A stretch of DNA of 64,000 bases from Populus alba (Eukaryota; Streptophyta; Magnoliopsida; Malpighiales; Salicaceae), in the NCBI RefSeq assembly GCF_005239225.2, contig NC_133302.1, positions 13,115,991-13,179,990 on the forward strand, written 5' to 3'. Position 1 is the stretch's first letter, and every line of letters starts with the position of its first letter. Positions 22,949 through 36,760 of this stretch are shown here, one piece after another. The translations under genes were made by a program, and so were the position numbers. The notes beneath the pieces are model-generated. The model worked only from the letters and a program-made list of their open reading frames with translations, was not told where the DNA came from and did no database searches.

Positions 22949-25900
22949 ATGGTGGTATTTTTATTGTTTCTCAATATCTTTTTGTTTGTTTATATCTGGA
23001 GATTCATCATACGAAACCCCAATGTGTCTCCATCGCCATCTACTACTTCCACCTTAACCACCGCCCAGCCACAAGTAATTAAATATCATGATGTCTTCCT
23101 TAGTTTCAGGGGAGAAGACACTCGTGTTGGTTTTACCAGCCACCTCCATGCTGCTTTGAACCGGAAACAAATCCTAACTTTCATAGATTATCAGCTTGTG
23201 AGAGGAGATGAGATCTCGGCATCACTTCTGAGAACAATTGAAGAGGCCAAGCTTTCTGTGATTGTTTTTTCTGAAAACTACGCATCTTCCAAATGGTGCT
23301 TAGAGGAGCTTGCTAAGATTATTGAGCGTAGAAGAAATAATAGACAGATAGTTATTCCAGTATTCTACAAGGTGGATCCATCCCATGTAAGAAATCAAAC
23401 AGGAAGCTTTGGACATGCATTGGCTAGATTGATAAAGAAGAAAGCTTTGACGATGGACACAGAGCAGAGCTTCAGAAAGGCTTTGACGGATGCAGCCAAT
23501 CTATCTGGAAGGAGCTTAGGGAATTCTGAGTAAGCTCTTGAAATATATCCCATGAGAAAATATTCGTTCATTTGTTGAGGATTTGAAATTTAATTTAAAA
23601 TTATTGAGAATGATGAGCTCTGTGAATTCATATTTATTTTATATGATTTTGAAAACGTTGTAGCGAAGCACTTGTATAGATATTATGTGGTTGGTTGTTT
23701 TGTGTTTTCAAATGGTTTTTTTTTTAAAATTATTTTATTGTAGTGTTTTTATATTATTTGTGTTTATATTAAAAAATATTTTAAAAAATAAAAAATTATT
23801 ATTTAATGTAAAATGTTTGTATAGTTATTAAGTGGTTGTTTGTTTTGTGTTTTAAAATGTTTTGTAAAACCTTTAAATTGTTTTTATTTTAAATTAAATT
23901 TGTAGTATTTTTAAATTATTTTAATATGTTTATATTAAAAATAATTTTAAAAAAATATATATATTATTTGTAGCGAAACGCTTGTATAAATATTAAGGCT
24001 TTAAGTGGTTGTTTGTTTTTATATTTCAAAATGTCTTTTTTTTTCATTATTCTTTTTATTTTAAATCTTTTTTTTATTCTTTTAAGATTATTTTGATGTA
24101 TTTATATAAAAAAATAATATATTTTTTTAATTTTCTTTTGTATCCTTACGGTAAATTTTACAAGGACAGACAATGTTTTTTTTTTGTCATTAAATAATAT
24201 TATATTTATTTGAGGTGAAAAGGATAATGCCATATTAAAAAAATAAATAATATTGATAGAGATGATTCTATTATGATAAATTAAGATGATACGAGAAAAC
24301 ATCTTATGCATTTGCATTTAATTGATTTTCTTAGATAAACCCTGATTACATGTAAAAGTGATTAATATAGAATGTCATGTATTTTTAGCACTATCCATTG
24401 CCAATGATGATCGATTCATGTGTTACATTAGCACTATCCATTGCCGATGATGATGCTCAATTACTCGTACGTGTCTACTATGTTTATATGTTTCTTCTTG
24501 TCCGGTCCATTTTGACTAACAATTATGTGTGTTCTTCTTGTTTGTCAGGCTGGAGCCTGAATTTATTGAGAAAATCGTTGGAGATGTTTTGGAAAAATTG
24601 CATGCCATGTCTTCAAGTCACAGTACTCCGGCTGGTCTAATTGGAATTGATGTTCGTGTTAGCAAAGTTGAGTCTTTGTTAAATATAAATTCTCCAGATG
24701 TTCTCATTATAGGGATATGGGGAATGGGTGGTATCGGTAAGACAACGATTGCTGAAGTTGTGTGCAACAAGGTTCGTTCTCGATTTGAAGGAATCTTTTT
24801 TGCAAACTTTAGGCACCAATCTGATTTGCAAAGAAGCTTTCTTTCACAGCTGCTTGGCCAAGAAACTCTGAACACTGTGGGCTCCTTGAGTTTTCGAGAT
24901 CCTTTTGTGAGGGATAGACTTAGTCGTAAAAAGCTTTTTATTGTTCTGGATGATGTGCATAATTCAATGGCTTTGGAAGAATGGAGAGATTTGCTTGATG
25001 ATCGAAACAGTTCATTTGGTCCGGGCAGTAAAGTTCTCATAACAAGTAGGGACAAGCAAGTGCTCAAGAATGTAGTTGATGAGACATACAAGGTTGAGAG
25101 GTTGGACTATGAAGAAGCTATTCAACTCTTTAACTTGAAAGCCTTGAAGAATTGCATCACCACAATTGATCAAAGACACTTGATAGAACAGATTGAAAGG
25201 CATGTACAAGGCAATCCGTTGGCTCTTAAAGTTTTGGGTTCCTCTCTCTATGGTAAAAGCATCGAAGAATGGCGCAGTGCATTGAATAAACTAGATCAGG
25301 ACCCTCAAATCGAAAGGGCATTGAGAATTAGTTACGATGGGTTGGATTCAGAACAAAAATCCATATTTCTTGACATAGCACATTTCTTCGTAGGATGGTG
25401 GCAAGACCAAGCAACAAGAATATTAGATGGCTTTTATGGTCGGTCTGTGATTTTCGATATAAGCACGCTCATTGATAAGTGTCTCATAACTACTACATAT
25501 GATAACCGTCTACAAATGCATGATTTACTACAAGAAATGGCATTTAACATTGTTCGTGCAGAATCTGATTTTCCTGGCGAACGTAGCAGGTTATGTCATC
25601 TTCCTGATGTCGTTCAAGTATTGGAGGAAAATAAGGTTAAAGCTACAGCCATTAACTGTTGTTCATGTATTTGCTCAAAAGTTGATGTGTTTGAGTAGAT
25701 TGTATTATTGTTTGTTTATTCTTTATTCTTGTTTAACAGGGAACTCGAAAAATTAAAGGCATATCTTTGGACACCTCTAAGTTATCGAGACAGATACACT
25801 TGAAATCTGATGCCTTTGCAATGATGGATGGTCTTAGATTTCTCAATTTCTATGGTCATCGCAACTCCAAAGAAGATAAAATGCTTTATGTCATTCCTCC

Positions 25901-28095
25901 TACTGGCCTCGAATATCTTCCTAATGAGCTGAGATATTTGCAATGGATTGGATTCCCTTCGAAATCCTTGCCGCCATCTTTTCGTGCTGAACACCTTGTG
26001 GAGCTTCACCTCTGGGGAAGCAAGCTTGTAAAACTTTGGACAGGAGTAAAGGTATGATTTAATTGCTACAGATTTATGATCAGAAATATGAAGTTGGAGG
26101 TGCTAACTTTCTAATCATGCCTTTTTCTGTTGACAGGATGTTGGAAATTTAAGAAGAATTGACCTATCTTACTCTGAATATTTGACGGAATTGCCAGATC
26201 TATCAATGGCAAAAAATTTACAGTCCTTAAAACTTGAGTACTGTGAAAGTTTAACCGAGGTTCCGTCATCTCTTCAATATCTTGACAAGCTGGAAACCGA
26301 GGTTCTCAGAAAACTTTTTACAAGTTCGTGCCTAGATTTGACCACGTCTCCAACGATTTCACAAAATATGAAAAGCTTACGTTTGTGGGAAACTTCAATC
26401 AAAGAAGTTCCACAATCAATTGCTGGCAAGTTGAAAGTCCTTTCTCTAAGTGGTTGCTCAAAGATGACCAAGTTTCCAGAGATTTCATCAATCCAGTTTC
26501 TCATAAGACTCCAAGTGTTGAGTCTGAGTGGTTGCTCAAAACTTGAGAGCTTTCCAGAAATCACAGTGCCTATTAAATCTTTACAGCGTCTTTACTTGAG
26601 TAAAACAGGCATTAAAGCGATACCTTCGATATCATTTAAGCATATGACATCTTTGAAGAGTCTAAAATTAGATGGAACACCACTTAAAGAGCTACCCTCA
26701 TCAATCCAGTTTCTCACAGGACTTGAAAGTTTGGAGATGAGTGGTTGCTCAAAACTTGAGAGCTTCCCAGAAATCACAGTGCTTATGGAATCTTTGAAGA
26801 TTCTTGACTTGAGTAACACAGGCATGAAAGAGATACATTCGATATCATTTAAGCATATGACATCTTTGAAGGCTCTATATTTATATGGAACGCCACTTAA
26901 AGAGCTACCCTCATCAATCCAGTTTCTCACAGGACTTGAAAGTTTGGGTATGAGTGGTTGCTCAAAACTTGAGAGCTTCCCAGAAATCACAGTGCCTATG
27001 GAATCTTTGCAGCGTCTTTACTTGAGTAAAACAGGCATTAAAGCGATACCTTCGATATCATTTAAGCATATGACATCTTTGAAGATGCTAAAATTAGATG
27101 GAACACCACTTAAAAAGCTACCCTCATCAATCCAGTTTCTCACAGGACTTGAAAGTTTGGTGATGAGTGGTTGCTCAAAACTTGAGAGCTTCCCAGAAAT
27201 CACAGTGCCTATGGAATCTTTGCAGCATCTTTACTTGAGTAGAATAGGCATTAAAGAGATACCCTCATCATTCATTAAGTATATGATATCTTTGAGGTCT
27301 CTATTTTTAGATGAAACGCCTATTAAAGCGTTACCTGAGCTTCCCCCTTCGCTGAGGCATCTAGAGACACATGACTGTGCATCACTAGAAACCGCAATAT
27401 CAATCATAAACATCGGTAGATTATGGCATAATCAATTGGATTTTAGAAATTGCTTCAAATTGGATCAGAAACCACTGGTAGCAGCATTGCATTTGAAAAT
27501 TCAGGTATCTCTCTAAACCCCCTTGTCTTTCTTTCTTCTCTCTTTCTTGCTTGCTTCATCACATTTTCGAAATGTGACTTTTGTGTTACAGTCCGGAGAG
27601 GAGATCCCAGATGGCGGTATTCAAATGGTTCTACCGGGGAGTGAAATTCCAGAATGGTTCGGTGACAAAGGAATTGGATCTTCACTCACCATACAGTTGC
27701 CCTCAAATTGTCATCAGCTCAAGGGAATTGCTTTCTGCCTTGTCTTTCTACTCCCTATTCCCTTCCATAAGGTATATTGTAATTACCATGTTAAGGGTAA
27801 AAACGGTAAGCATGATGAAGTTGTCTTTGCTTCCCGGGAAGAACAGACTCTAACAAATGTCTTGGGGTCATGTGACTCAGATCACATGATTCTACACTAC
27901 GAGCTCGAATTGGTAAATCATTTACGTAAATATTCTGGCAATGAAGTTACATTTAAACTCTACCACCTTGAAGTGGACGTTAAAGGGAGGAAGGTAGATC
28001 CTGATATCCGAAGGCCTTTCAAGTTGAAAAGCTGTGGGGTGTATCTGCACTTTGATGAAAATATACTGGCGGACGAAAGTTCAGAAGAAAATTGA
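22949..28095 (+). CDS. TNL-2, TIR-NBS-LRR immune receptor, five exons
   Basis: Exons: 22949-23529, 24549-25635, 25740-26051, 26137-27504 and 27592-28095. All have GT-AG borders and the frames join to 1283 codons. Residues 1-20 (MVVFLLFLNIFLFVYIWRF) form a hydrophobic segment. The TIR domain is at 46-190, with DVFLSFRGEDTR and the probable catalytic Glu in WCLEEL (about 120). NB-ARC spans about 225-530: P-loop GMGGIGKTT 252-260, kinase-2 LDDV 327-330, RNBS-B KVLITSRDKQ, GNPLAL 415-420, FLDIAHFF, MHD 517-519. LRRs run from about 600 to 1085, with near-identical 71-residue units, then a C-JID (LPGSEIPEWF) at about 1120-1270. All key motifs are present, so it is probably functional. By family it recognises pathogen effectors and signals through TIR NADase activity. 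The ATG was chosen as the first in frame with the TIR; an upstream exon cannot be excluded. Confidence 0.93.
26504..27290 (+). repeat. 213 bp tandem repeats inside TNL-2 LRR exon
   Basis: The ATGACATCTTTGAAG landmark recurs at 26644, 26857 and 27070, exactly 213 bp (71 codons) apart. A partial unit precedes the first and a diverged one follows the last. Each unit encodes LPSSIQFLTGLESL, then MSGCSKLESFPEITV and the MESLQRLYLSKTGIKAI-type stretch, about three LRRs. Units differ mainly at residues near the LRR beta-strand positions. Confidence 0.96.
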
Positions 28096-28870
28096 GGGAG
28101 AAATAAAAGAAATTGAAAGGGAGAGAGAGTTCTGTAATTACTGCATATTGATCTTCAATTATTACTTGGTTTTCATGATAGCTGTAAATATTGTTCTTCC
28201 CTTGCAACTGTTATTCAACTAATTCCTAAACAAACTGTAACAACCACCTTAACTAATGAATCATGTGCACATTTATTCTTGCACATGCAGAATACTATAG
28301 TCATGTTTGGATCTTTGATTACATAAACTAACAACACAACACAAGAAAAACAGTAAGTATTCAGGATTTTATTATGGTATATTTTATAACTCTTTAAATA
28401 AACTCAAAACTAGCTCAGACAATATTTTTTGAACCTAATTTAAAAAAATTCTAGATCTCAGCTGATTATAAATAGACTCAAAAATCTAGATTATAACAAC
28501 CAACCTCATTTTAAAACTGGATTTTGAAAAATCTAAGGAGTCTGAAAGTTATAACTAATTCCTCAACTAACTGGAAGTATTCAAGATTTTGTTATTGCAT
28601 ATTTTATAAATCTTTAAATAAACTTAAAACTAAGAAATATGAAAAATGAAAATGAAAAGTAACAAAATTAATTCCGAATTTAGAAGAATTCGGGAACTTT
28701 ACAGCTAACCAACCTCATTATAAAACTGGATCCATAGAATCTCTTGACTGTGTTTACCAGATTGATTGCTCGCCACAACCTAGACCTCTTCTTAAATTTA
28801 GCCAAGTGATCTTCTTAGATTTAATGCCGCCTCAAATAATTATACACCACACTCCAATAAATGCCGCCTT
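28096..28870. other. Intergenic region between convergent genes
   Basis: The region holds the TNL-2 3' UTR and the end of the minus-strand rhodanese-like gene. A segment at about 28350-28450 is repeated in diverged form at about 28568-28640 (AGTATTCA.GATTTT.TTAT). No gene is seen. Confidence 0.6.
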
Positions 28871-29106
28871 GATGCTTATGCTTCTGAAAGATCTACTTTC
28901 TCATTTAATGGAGTCACTGATTCAGGTGATGGATTAGGAACTTCAGTTTCAGATGGTTGGGATTCACGCTTTGCAGCAGCTTGCAACACCCAGTTTTGAA
29001 CATCTGAAGATGAAGGTGATGTAGGTAAACCAATGCGGTTGTTTTCCAGTTTTCCTGCTGCCTATGAAAATGCCTGGACTCCAAGTCTAACGGGAGAGAG
29101 AAAACA

Positions 29107-29310
29107 CCTTCAAAGAAGCGTTTGAAATCCTAGTTAATCAAGATCTCAACAATCCAAAAACTTGGTTAAACATGATCCAACTACTGAAAAGAAACTAATT
29201 GCAAACGCCTTCAAAGAAGCATTTGAGATCCCAGTTAATCAAAGATATCAACAATCCAAAAACTTGGTTAAACATGATCCAACTACTGAAAAGAATCCAA
29301 CTGTGAAAAT
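29107..29310. repeat. Two-copy 101 bp tandem repeat in rhodanese-gene intron
   Basis: CCTTCAAAGAAGC.TTTGA through AACTTGGTTAAACATGATCC is repeated at 29107 and 29208, with a few substitutions. It is non-coding and lies within an intron of the minus-strand gene. Confidence 0.9.
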
Positions 29311-32300
29311 GGTTAAATAACTTCTAAACGTCTGGTGGAGGTTAGGAAATATGAACCTTGATAATGTTATAGGCAATTTGCTTATCAACATGACTCAGAC
29401 TTCTGACATGATCAGAACATGGTCAAGAACCTAATGTTGAAAGAACATTGAGACACAGAAGAGATTTGCTATATATAAATTTTTCTATGCTCTTTACTGT
29501 GCAAACACCAAGGTTCATTTTGTTAATAAAAACTCATCATCCCAGTAAACATGTGATTTGGGTTGCTAAATAATGTTGTAATAACATATGACACCTATCT
29601 ATCTAACATGATACTAGGTGCGTCTTATATAATTCATTGAGCATGAATAAACATAGACTTGATTTCAGACCCGGTTTCCAATATGATTTACAAAATTGTG
29701 CCAATTACACCATAAATACACATCTTGCTTAAAATCTTCAGGGCCATTTTAAGAAGCAACCCGCTGATAAATAGTCTGGCAGAGTGTGAGAAACCAATAA
29801 TTAGAGAAACTCAAGGTTCCCTTAACTAAATTTAGCAATGACATAAACCTTTCCCTAGGACACATGCAAAATAGCAAAGGGAATCTAGCTTAATGGTCGT
29901 ATACATGCTATTTTCACGGATTACATCAAATGATCTAAATATTAGCACAATATCAGAATGTGTGAAGTTTGTTTTAATCATTATCAGCTTAGAAATCAAC
30001 ATCTATGTGTGTTTGAAAGAAACATTAACCAGAGCACTATAACAAATGAAAGTGTACCTGACTGAGGCCAATGATGGCAATAAATTGTAAGGTCTTCTCC
30101 CACTCTGAAACAAAGTTCAAGCTTGGTTGGCAAGAAGAATGTAAGGAAAACAACAAAAAAGAAAAGAAAAAAAATAAAGAAAACCAGAATTTATATCATT
30201 GGTTCTATATAATACAACTGAAGTATTTCAAACTCTTCAACATTTTAGGGAGTTGTTCTTGAAAAGTAATAGAGCCTGTCCATAAGGAAGAAAATGTACA
30301 AAGCTAGCAATGCATATGATGCTACAGCAAAACCCTGTCCACAACGTGAATATAGTATTAAGTAAAGGATGCACTGGACATTTGCATGGTAAGCAATAGA
30401 TATTTATCAATCATGGATTGATGATTAATGAAGACCTGATGTAAACAGCATGAATAGTTCTAGTTAATCATGTACACATATTTGTGGAAGCATGTCTCTA
30501 GACCAAAGAGAAGCATACATTCAAAACAGAGAAATCAACTTGTAATTATTTTATTTCCTTGCTACAAAATAAAAAGATCATTCCCATCCCATAAACAAAT
30601 CTCTCGAGATACAAGATATCCTTTTTTTTTTAAAAGATGGATTTTGGGGAAAAGAAATCCAAGTGTAGAAAAGATTGAAATAGAATAATCATAGTGTAGT
30701 ATCACAAAAAGCAATCTGATTTCTTACCACACCATTACCTAAGGTCTGATATCTTCTAGAATTGCTTCAGCTTCCTGAAATGATGCCAAGTTGTCACAAC
30801 TATCAAGTATTTTGTGAAAAGCTTAGATCTTGCACAAGAAAATCAAGCACTTCCAGAAAATACTTGTAAATACTTGTAATTATAATTTGCAATCCATGAA
30901 AAGAATAGCACAGATTGACAAAGCATATTGAATGTAAATCCTACATGACCAAATGGTCTTAGCAACAAGAAAAATGTTGATTGAAATGCGAAGGTTGTGG
31001 ATTTGTATGAACAAGGAGAACAACCTTCCTCCCAGATTGTAAAATGATCCAACAAGTCAGCTTGTTGCATATATCAAAATAACTTTCTGAGTTGTAATGA
31101 ATCATATCAACTTGTTTGATTGAATGTTTCAAAACGTTCCTGTAGACTTGGGCTCAGATACTTGGGACACAACCTCTTGTTGATTTCTTACTACATTATC
31201 TGCACAACAGCTTCAAGAGTTCTTTAATCAGTTGCACCCAACATGTCGGAAAATTTACGAAAACTACAATTCGACTAACAATCACTTCTCCAACTGAATT
31301 CCATATAATTCAATCTGGTGCACCAAATAAATAATTCAATCTGAACCAAAAGTCTTTAACAAGAGATGCCAATTCTAACACCATTAGATTGCTTAAAGAC
31401 AAAGTAATCATTTTTCTCAAGAATCAACACTTGGATAATGGGCATAATTTCACTTCATAAATCTATGCACCGTCATGCTTCGAAACATACACAATTCCTA
31501 TGGCCTGCATACCGAGTTTATGGTAGCCCATCAATTACATATATACAAACACTCATGATGCACATGTTCATACAAGTGTGATTGCACATGGCACACTCTT
31601 TTTATTTGTTTTTGAAACAAGTCTCTCCATGTAAATTTACACACGCACTGCACAGACACAAGTACATCTCATATGCCTCTGTGTGTGCCTGTTGTTATGT
31701 GCTGTGTGGATACCATTTTGATAGTATCCATTGGGCACCAATGTGCACCCAGCAAAGAAATTTCACTCTTTCCATGTGTTTTTGAAACAAATGTCAAATT
31801 AATCAATTCTCTAGGTTTATCTCAGTTGGCTGAATATATTATTGTATAATCAACAGCTTGTCATTTTCCACACATATACTTTGAGTTGATTGATGGCTTT
31901 CAGCAAATAGAATTTTGTATTTCTAGAAATTTATACTAGTTAAGAGAATATGCAAGTCATGCAATAACCTTACCTCATTAAGTATGGTTAGCATGGTCTC
32001 AGGTTTAAGCTTCTTGGCTTGGATACCTTGTTTTACCCACGACTGGAAGCCACCTTGGACCAAGTATGGTCTCTGTCACATAAAAATGCAAACAAACAAT
32101 TAGCAATATGATACAATAGGTTGTGGTTCCAGATTAACAATAGACTTACCTGGCAGTTCAAATTTTCTTATAATGCAGGTCACAAGGTTTAATTTTGCAA
32201 AATTCTACTATCTTCTCTATCTAAATTATATGATTAGTCCAGGAATGAACCATGATATCATCTAGAATTCATGCATTTAACTTGTTTCTCTGCAAGCCAT

Positions 32301-32745
32301 TTACACAACAATACAGCCCAGCAATCTATGGAGTGAAATAAAAGAATATTGAAATTGATTAATACATTACAACTTCTCATTCAAGCAACGTAAATACTTT
32401 TTTTTTTTTTTAAGAGATAGAGATAATTTAAGGACACATGTTAGATGTAATACTAATGTGCTTTCTGAATTATACCTTCATATAAACAATGTTCACCAAG
32501 TTCAAAGCCAAGTTAAGGGGCAAAAAAAGGAAATTAATGAGGGTGCCAGATTTGAGATTTTTTTACTGTGATGTAAAAAATGTATGAGCAATCAACTTTA
32601 ATGTTTTTTTTATTTTATTTTTTTTATAGTAAACGAGATAATTATATATTAATAAAGCAGCCCCATCAAGTAAGTGGGGCTGAACGAAAGATAGAATACA
32701 ATGGGAATATGAAGAAAGAAAAGACCAAAGTGAAGAGGGACTTAA

Positions 32746-35700
32746 TTAGTTAGTCCAGTTCATAATACATTCAGGATTTCTAAAAAGATCTGAACCTGTA
32801 TAGCTGAAATTTGTAACTGAGGACTTCAACCAGAAATCCAAACGGTGAAAAGTGAGATCAAAAATCATATCCCAATCAGGAGCCTTAGATTCGAAGATTA
32901 GGCGGTTGCGCGCTATCCAAATTGACCAATACAGACCTTTACAGAGGAGGGTAATAGCACGTCGCTGAAATTTTCCATTAATCAATCCGGACCATTCCTT
33001 CATATTTTGATTTGGGTCTTTGTGCAGACAACCTGAGCACCCGAACCATTTAAAGAAACGACCCCAAAGAGACCATGTTATAGGACACCAATGGAAAAGA
33101 TGATTAATTGTCTCGGTTTCCTTGCAGCAGAATGGGCAGTGAGATTCCTCATAATTAATGATTCTCCTCTCAGCTAAAAAACTTCTTGTACTCAAACCTC
33201 CATGAAGAAGAAGCCAAATGAACACATCCACTTTTGGGGGGGCATAACCATTCCATAGCAGAGTAAGGGAGTGATTATTTTCAGTGGCCGATAGACTATC
33301 AAAGAAGAGGCGACCTGATTGAGCTGAGTACATGCCAGAGCTGTGGAATTTCCATAACTTGCAGTCTGCACCATCTGAGAAAAGGAGACCACGCTGCACC
33401 TCTGCGATCAAGCTCTCCCTCTGGCAGATCTCACGAGGCCGAAGGGTTCTTCTCCAGGATAGGTTTAAAGATGTATCTGTCAAATTGTATATATCTGCAA
33501 GGCTGGTGTTTTGCTGCAAGGAGAGGTTATAAAGTCTGGGGAATAAGAGCTTGAGATTGGTTGCAGAGCCGAGCCAAGAGTCAGTCCAAAACCGGATGTT
33601 CCTCCCGTCACCCACCTTGAACCCGACATTTGCATGTAAAAGATTGGCTATGTTTTGTGTTGAGAAGATTGCCGAAACAATGCCATGCCAAGTTGGAGAT
33701 AAAGAACCTGCAAACTCAGGGATACCATTTATAAAGTGAGGTCAGTATTTTAGAAGAATGTGTTCTTGCCAGCCTCCTGCCACTCCATTGTCTAGATTCC
33801 ATAGCCATTTAAAGAGCAAAGCCAGATTTTTGTTGTGGATGGATCCCAGCCCGAGACCACCAGAAGATTTATCCTTTATTACCTTTTGCCAAGCCACCTT
33901 AAAAAGGCCATGAGAAGTTGAGCTTCCTTTTCAAAGGAAAGACCGGGTTAAAGAAGAGATGGCTTTAGTAACACCCTTTGGCATAGCAAAAACTGACATG
34001 TAAAACAGAGGAAGAGAGCTCAAGACTGATTTAATTAGACATAACCTTCCCGCCATGCTCAAAAAATTCCCTTTCCATGTGACTAGCTTTGCTCTGATAG
34101 TGGACAACACTGGTTTCCAAGTAGAGAGTCTGTTGGGATTGGCTCCAAGAGGTAGTCCAAGGTACCTGATCGGGAAAGTATCACTACGACAGAAGACTGA
34201 GTTCGCCAGGCTAGAGGTGTAGTCGTTGTCCAAGTTGATACCTATTAGTGAGCTTTTATAGAAGTTAACTTTCAGTCTGGAAATGATCTCAAACCAACGT
34301 AGAATCCTCTTGGCATGTAGAAGAGAGGGAAAATCATTTGGCAAGAAAATCAGAGAGTCGTCGGCATATTGCAAATGAGTTAAGTAATGTCCTGGGGTAG
34401 TCTGTAAGCCTTTGAAGTAACCTGAAGCTGATGCCCTATTGAATAAAACTGTCAATCCCTGAACTGCGATGTCAAATAGGAATGGAGAGAGTGGGTCCCC
34501 TTGCCTGAGACCCCTCTCCAAACTAAATTCTCTACTAGGAGAACCGTTTATCAAGATGGCTAATTTTGAAGTGGATAAGCATTCGAATATCAGCTTCCTC
34601 CAGTGTGAGCCAAAACCCATGTATCCCATACTAGTGTCAATATGTTCCCATAAAATTGAGTCAAAGGCTTTATGGAAATCTACCTTCAATAAGAGGCCAT
34701 GCACACCATGGACAACCTCATTTGCTATCATGAACCCGTCTAGAATCTGACGCCCAGCAATAAATGCAGACTGGTTAACACTGATCACATCTGTCATGAC
34801 ATGTCGAAGCCTAGTGGACAGTAGCTTTGCCACTATTTTGTATAACCCGTGAATCAGGCTTATTGGACGAAAATGGGAGAATCTGCTCGGCTCCTTTGAT
34901 TTCGGAATCAGAGTTACAAAAGAAGAGTTGATACCCTTTGGAAGTTTACCAATTCTGAAAAAACTTTTAACCAGCATAAAAACCTCTGAGCTGATGATAT
35001 TCCATACCTTTTTATAGAAACAAAAGGTGAAACCATCGGGGCCAGGGGCTTTGGAACCATCACAGTCCCACACAGCTTGCTTCACTTCTTCCATTGAAGG
35101 TGGTCTTTCTAGCCAAATTGATTTGGCTTCTGAAATTTTAGAGAACCCCGAGCCTCCCATTTCAATTCTTTTACATGTTGGTTTGCGAAACAAGGATGAG
35201 AAGAAGTTGACAGCGCCTTCTTTTATATCATTTGAGGAGACTAGATGACTGCCATTATTTTCAATCTTACTAATGTAGTTGCGGCCCTTCCTTAGACTTG
35301 CTGATATGTGAAAAAAACGAGTGTTCTTATCCCCCATTTTACACCAGTTTTGACGAGATTTTTGCCTCCACATATCTTCCACCCTTCTGTTAACCTCCCA
35401 TTGCTCAGAATTCAGCCCATGGAGCTTTGTTTTTTCGGTCTCCGACAAGGGACACACTTCGCTTAAGTTTTCAAGTGTTGTGATGGAGTTCTGGATGTCT
35501 GCAAGTTTTAGATTTTGATCCCCGAAAGTGGATTTATTCCATTGTCTCAGCTTTTTTCCCATGTTCCCCAACTTCTTAATCAAACTAAACTCACCTGGAA
35601 ATTCCTTGTAGCTTTCAGACCAGAGGGCCTCAAAATCTGTTTAAGAAAGAAGGGTTGTTGACAGCCAGCAATTTTATGAAAACGAAACGGCTTCCACCCC

Positions 35701-36401
35701 CAGTCTACCTCCGAGCTTTGGAGAAGCAGCTGACAGTGATCGGACAGCCCTCTAGGGTAGCGGCAGAGAGATAGAGACGGGAACTGTAGATGAAAATCCA
35801 GGGAAGCGAAAGCTCTGTCAATGCGGCTCATAGAACCACCCCTAAACCAAGTGAACCGATGCCCTTGCAAATTCAATTCAACCAGTTCACAGTCTGATAT
35901 AAATTTGCGGAATGAAGTTGAACCTGATGAATTGAGGTGACCACTACTTCTCTCATGAGCGTGTAGAGTTTCGTTGAAGTCGCCTAGCACCACCAATGGT
36001 AGTTCGAAAGCAAACTTAAGAGTGGTGATTTCTTCCCACATATCAGCACGATCCTTCACTGAAGATGCAACATATACACCAATTATCATACAAGTAAAGG
36101 AAGAGGGAATATGCGTGCCGCATAGGCTGATCCACTGCCCCCCAAATTCTACCGAGCTAACTTCAAAGACAGAGCTATCCCACATTGCTATAATCCCTCC
36201 TGATTTCCCTATAGATTCTAGAAAAGCCCATTTGACAGTTGCAATATTCCACAGATTTCTAATGAAGGAGTCACAACAGTTATTTTTCTTTGTTTCTAAA
36301 AGAAAACAGATGCCAATATTATTTTTTATAAGCCTATTCCGGATTGAATTTTTCTTGTGTGACATGCCTAAACCACAGCTGTTCCAAGCAAAGATATTCA
36401 T
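32746..36401 (-). pseudogene. LINE ORF2 (endonuclease-reverse transcriptase)
   Basis: The endonuclease domain opens MNIFAWNSCGLG and contains LLETKK, LGDFNETLH and LSDHCQLLL, the AP-endonuclease motifs. The RT domain contains KAPGPDGF, FRPISLIHGLYKIVAK, LRQGDPLSPFLFDI and the catalytic YADDSLIF. The C-terminal part has the zf-RVT pattern CPFCCKETETINHLFHWC. A frameshift separates endonuclease and RT at about 35580, and in-frame stops at about 33931 and 33740 interrupt the rest. In life the protein nicks target DNA and copies its own RNA there. It is no longer able to make one product. Confidence 0.94.
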
Positions 36402-36449
36402 AAAAAGAGCAAAAAACCAAGGCAGGCTAGACTTATCAGGATAGAGAAC

Positions 36450-36760
36450 TTACAACTGGTTAACTGATGTCCACTCATCAACTTCTCTATCAATATTTCT
36501 CATTATTCCTTCTTTGAACCCTTTTAGTTCTTGCGGGTTTCCCAAACCTAGAGCCACAGCATCTTGTATCATTTCTTGAGTCTCCTTTTCACTGTCAAAC
36601 CCATTGTCTTGATGCTTCGTACAAGTGATCTGAAACCGAATATTTCCTTGTTGGATTCCTGAGTTTAAGGAGTCGGAAGAATCACAATCCTCCAAAGTGT
36701 TAGCAACACTACCACTGGCTTGCAACAACTTCAGTTTTCTTGTTTTGCTGCTTTTCTCGT
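36450..36760 (-). pseudogene. Probable end of LINE ORF1
   Basis: A minus-strand open frame directly upstream of the endonuclease ends with EMIQDAVALGLGN and EVDEWTSVNQL, then a stop, 48 bases before ORF2. The position and the basic stretch SSKTRKLKLLQ fit the C-terminal tail of a plant LINE ORF1 protein (RNA-binding). The RRM and zinc-knuckle parts are missing, so identification rests on context. Confidence 0.5.

Noticed and set aside
22741..23082. Frame overlapping the start of TNL-2 in another phase
   Set aside because: It is out of phase with the TIR exon and has no protein features; the TIR frame is the conserved one.
26504..27290. Repeat spacing suggesting a CRISPR-like or satellite array
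   Set aside because: The 213 bp periodicity is coding LRR duplication in one open exon of a TNL gene.
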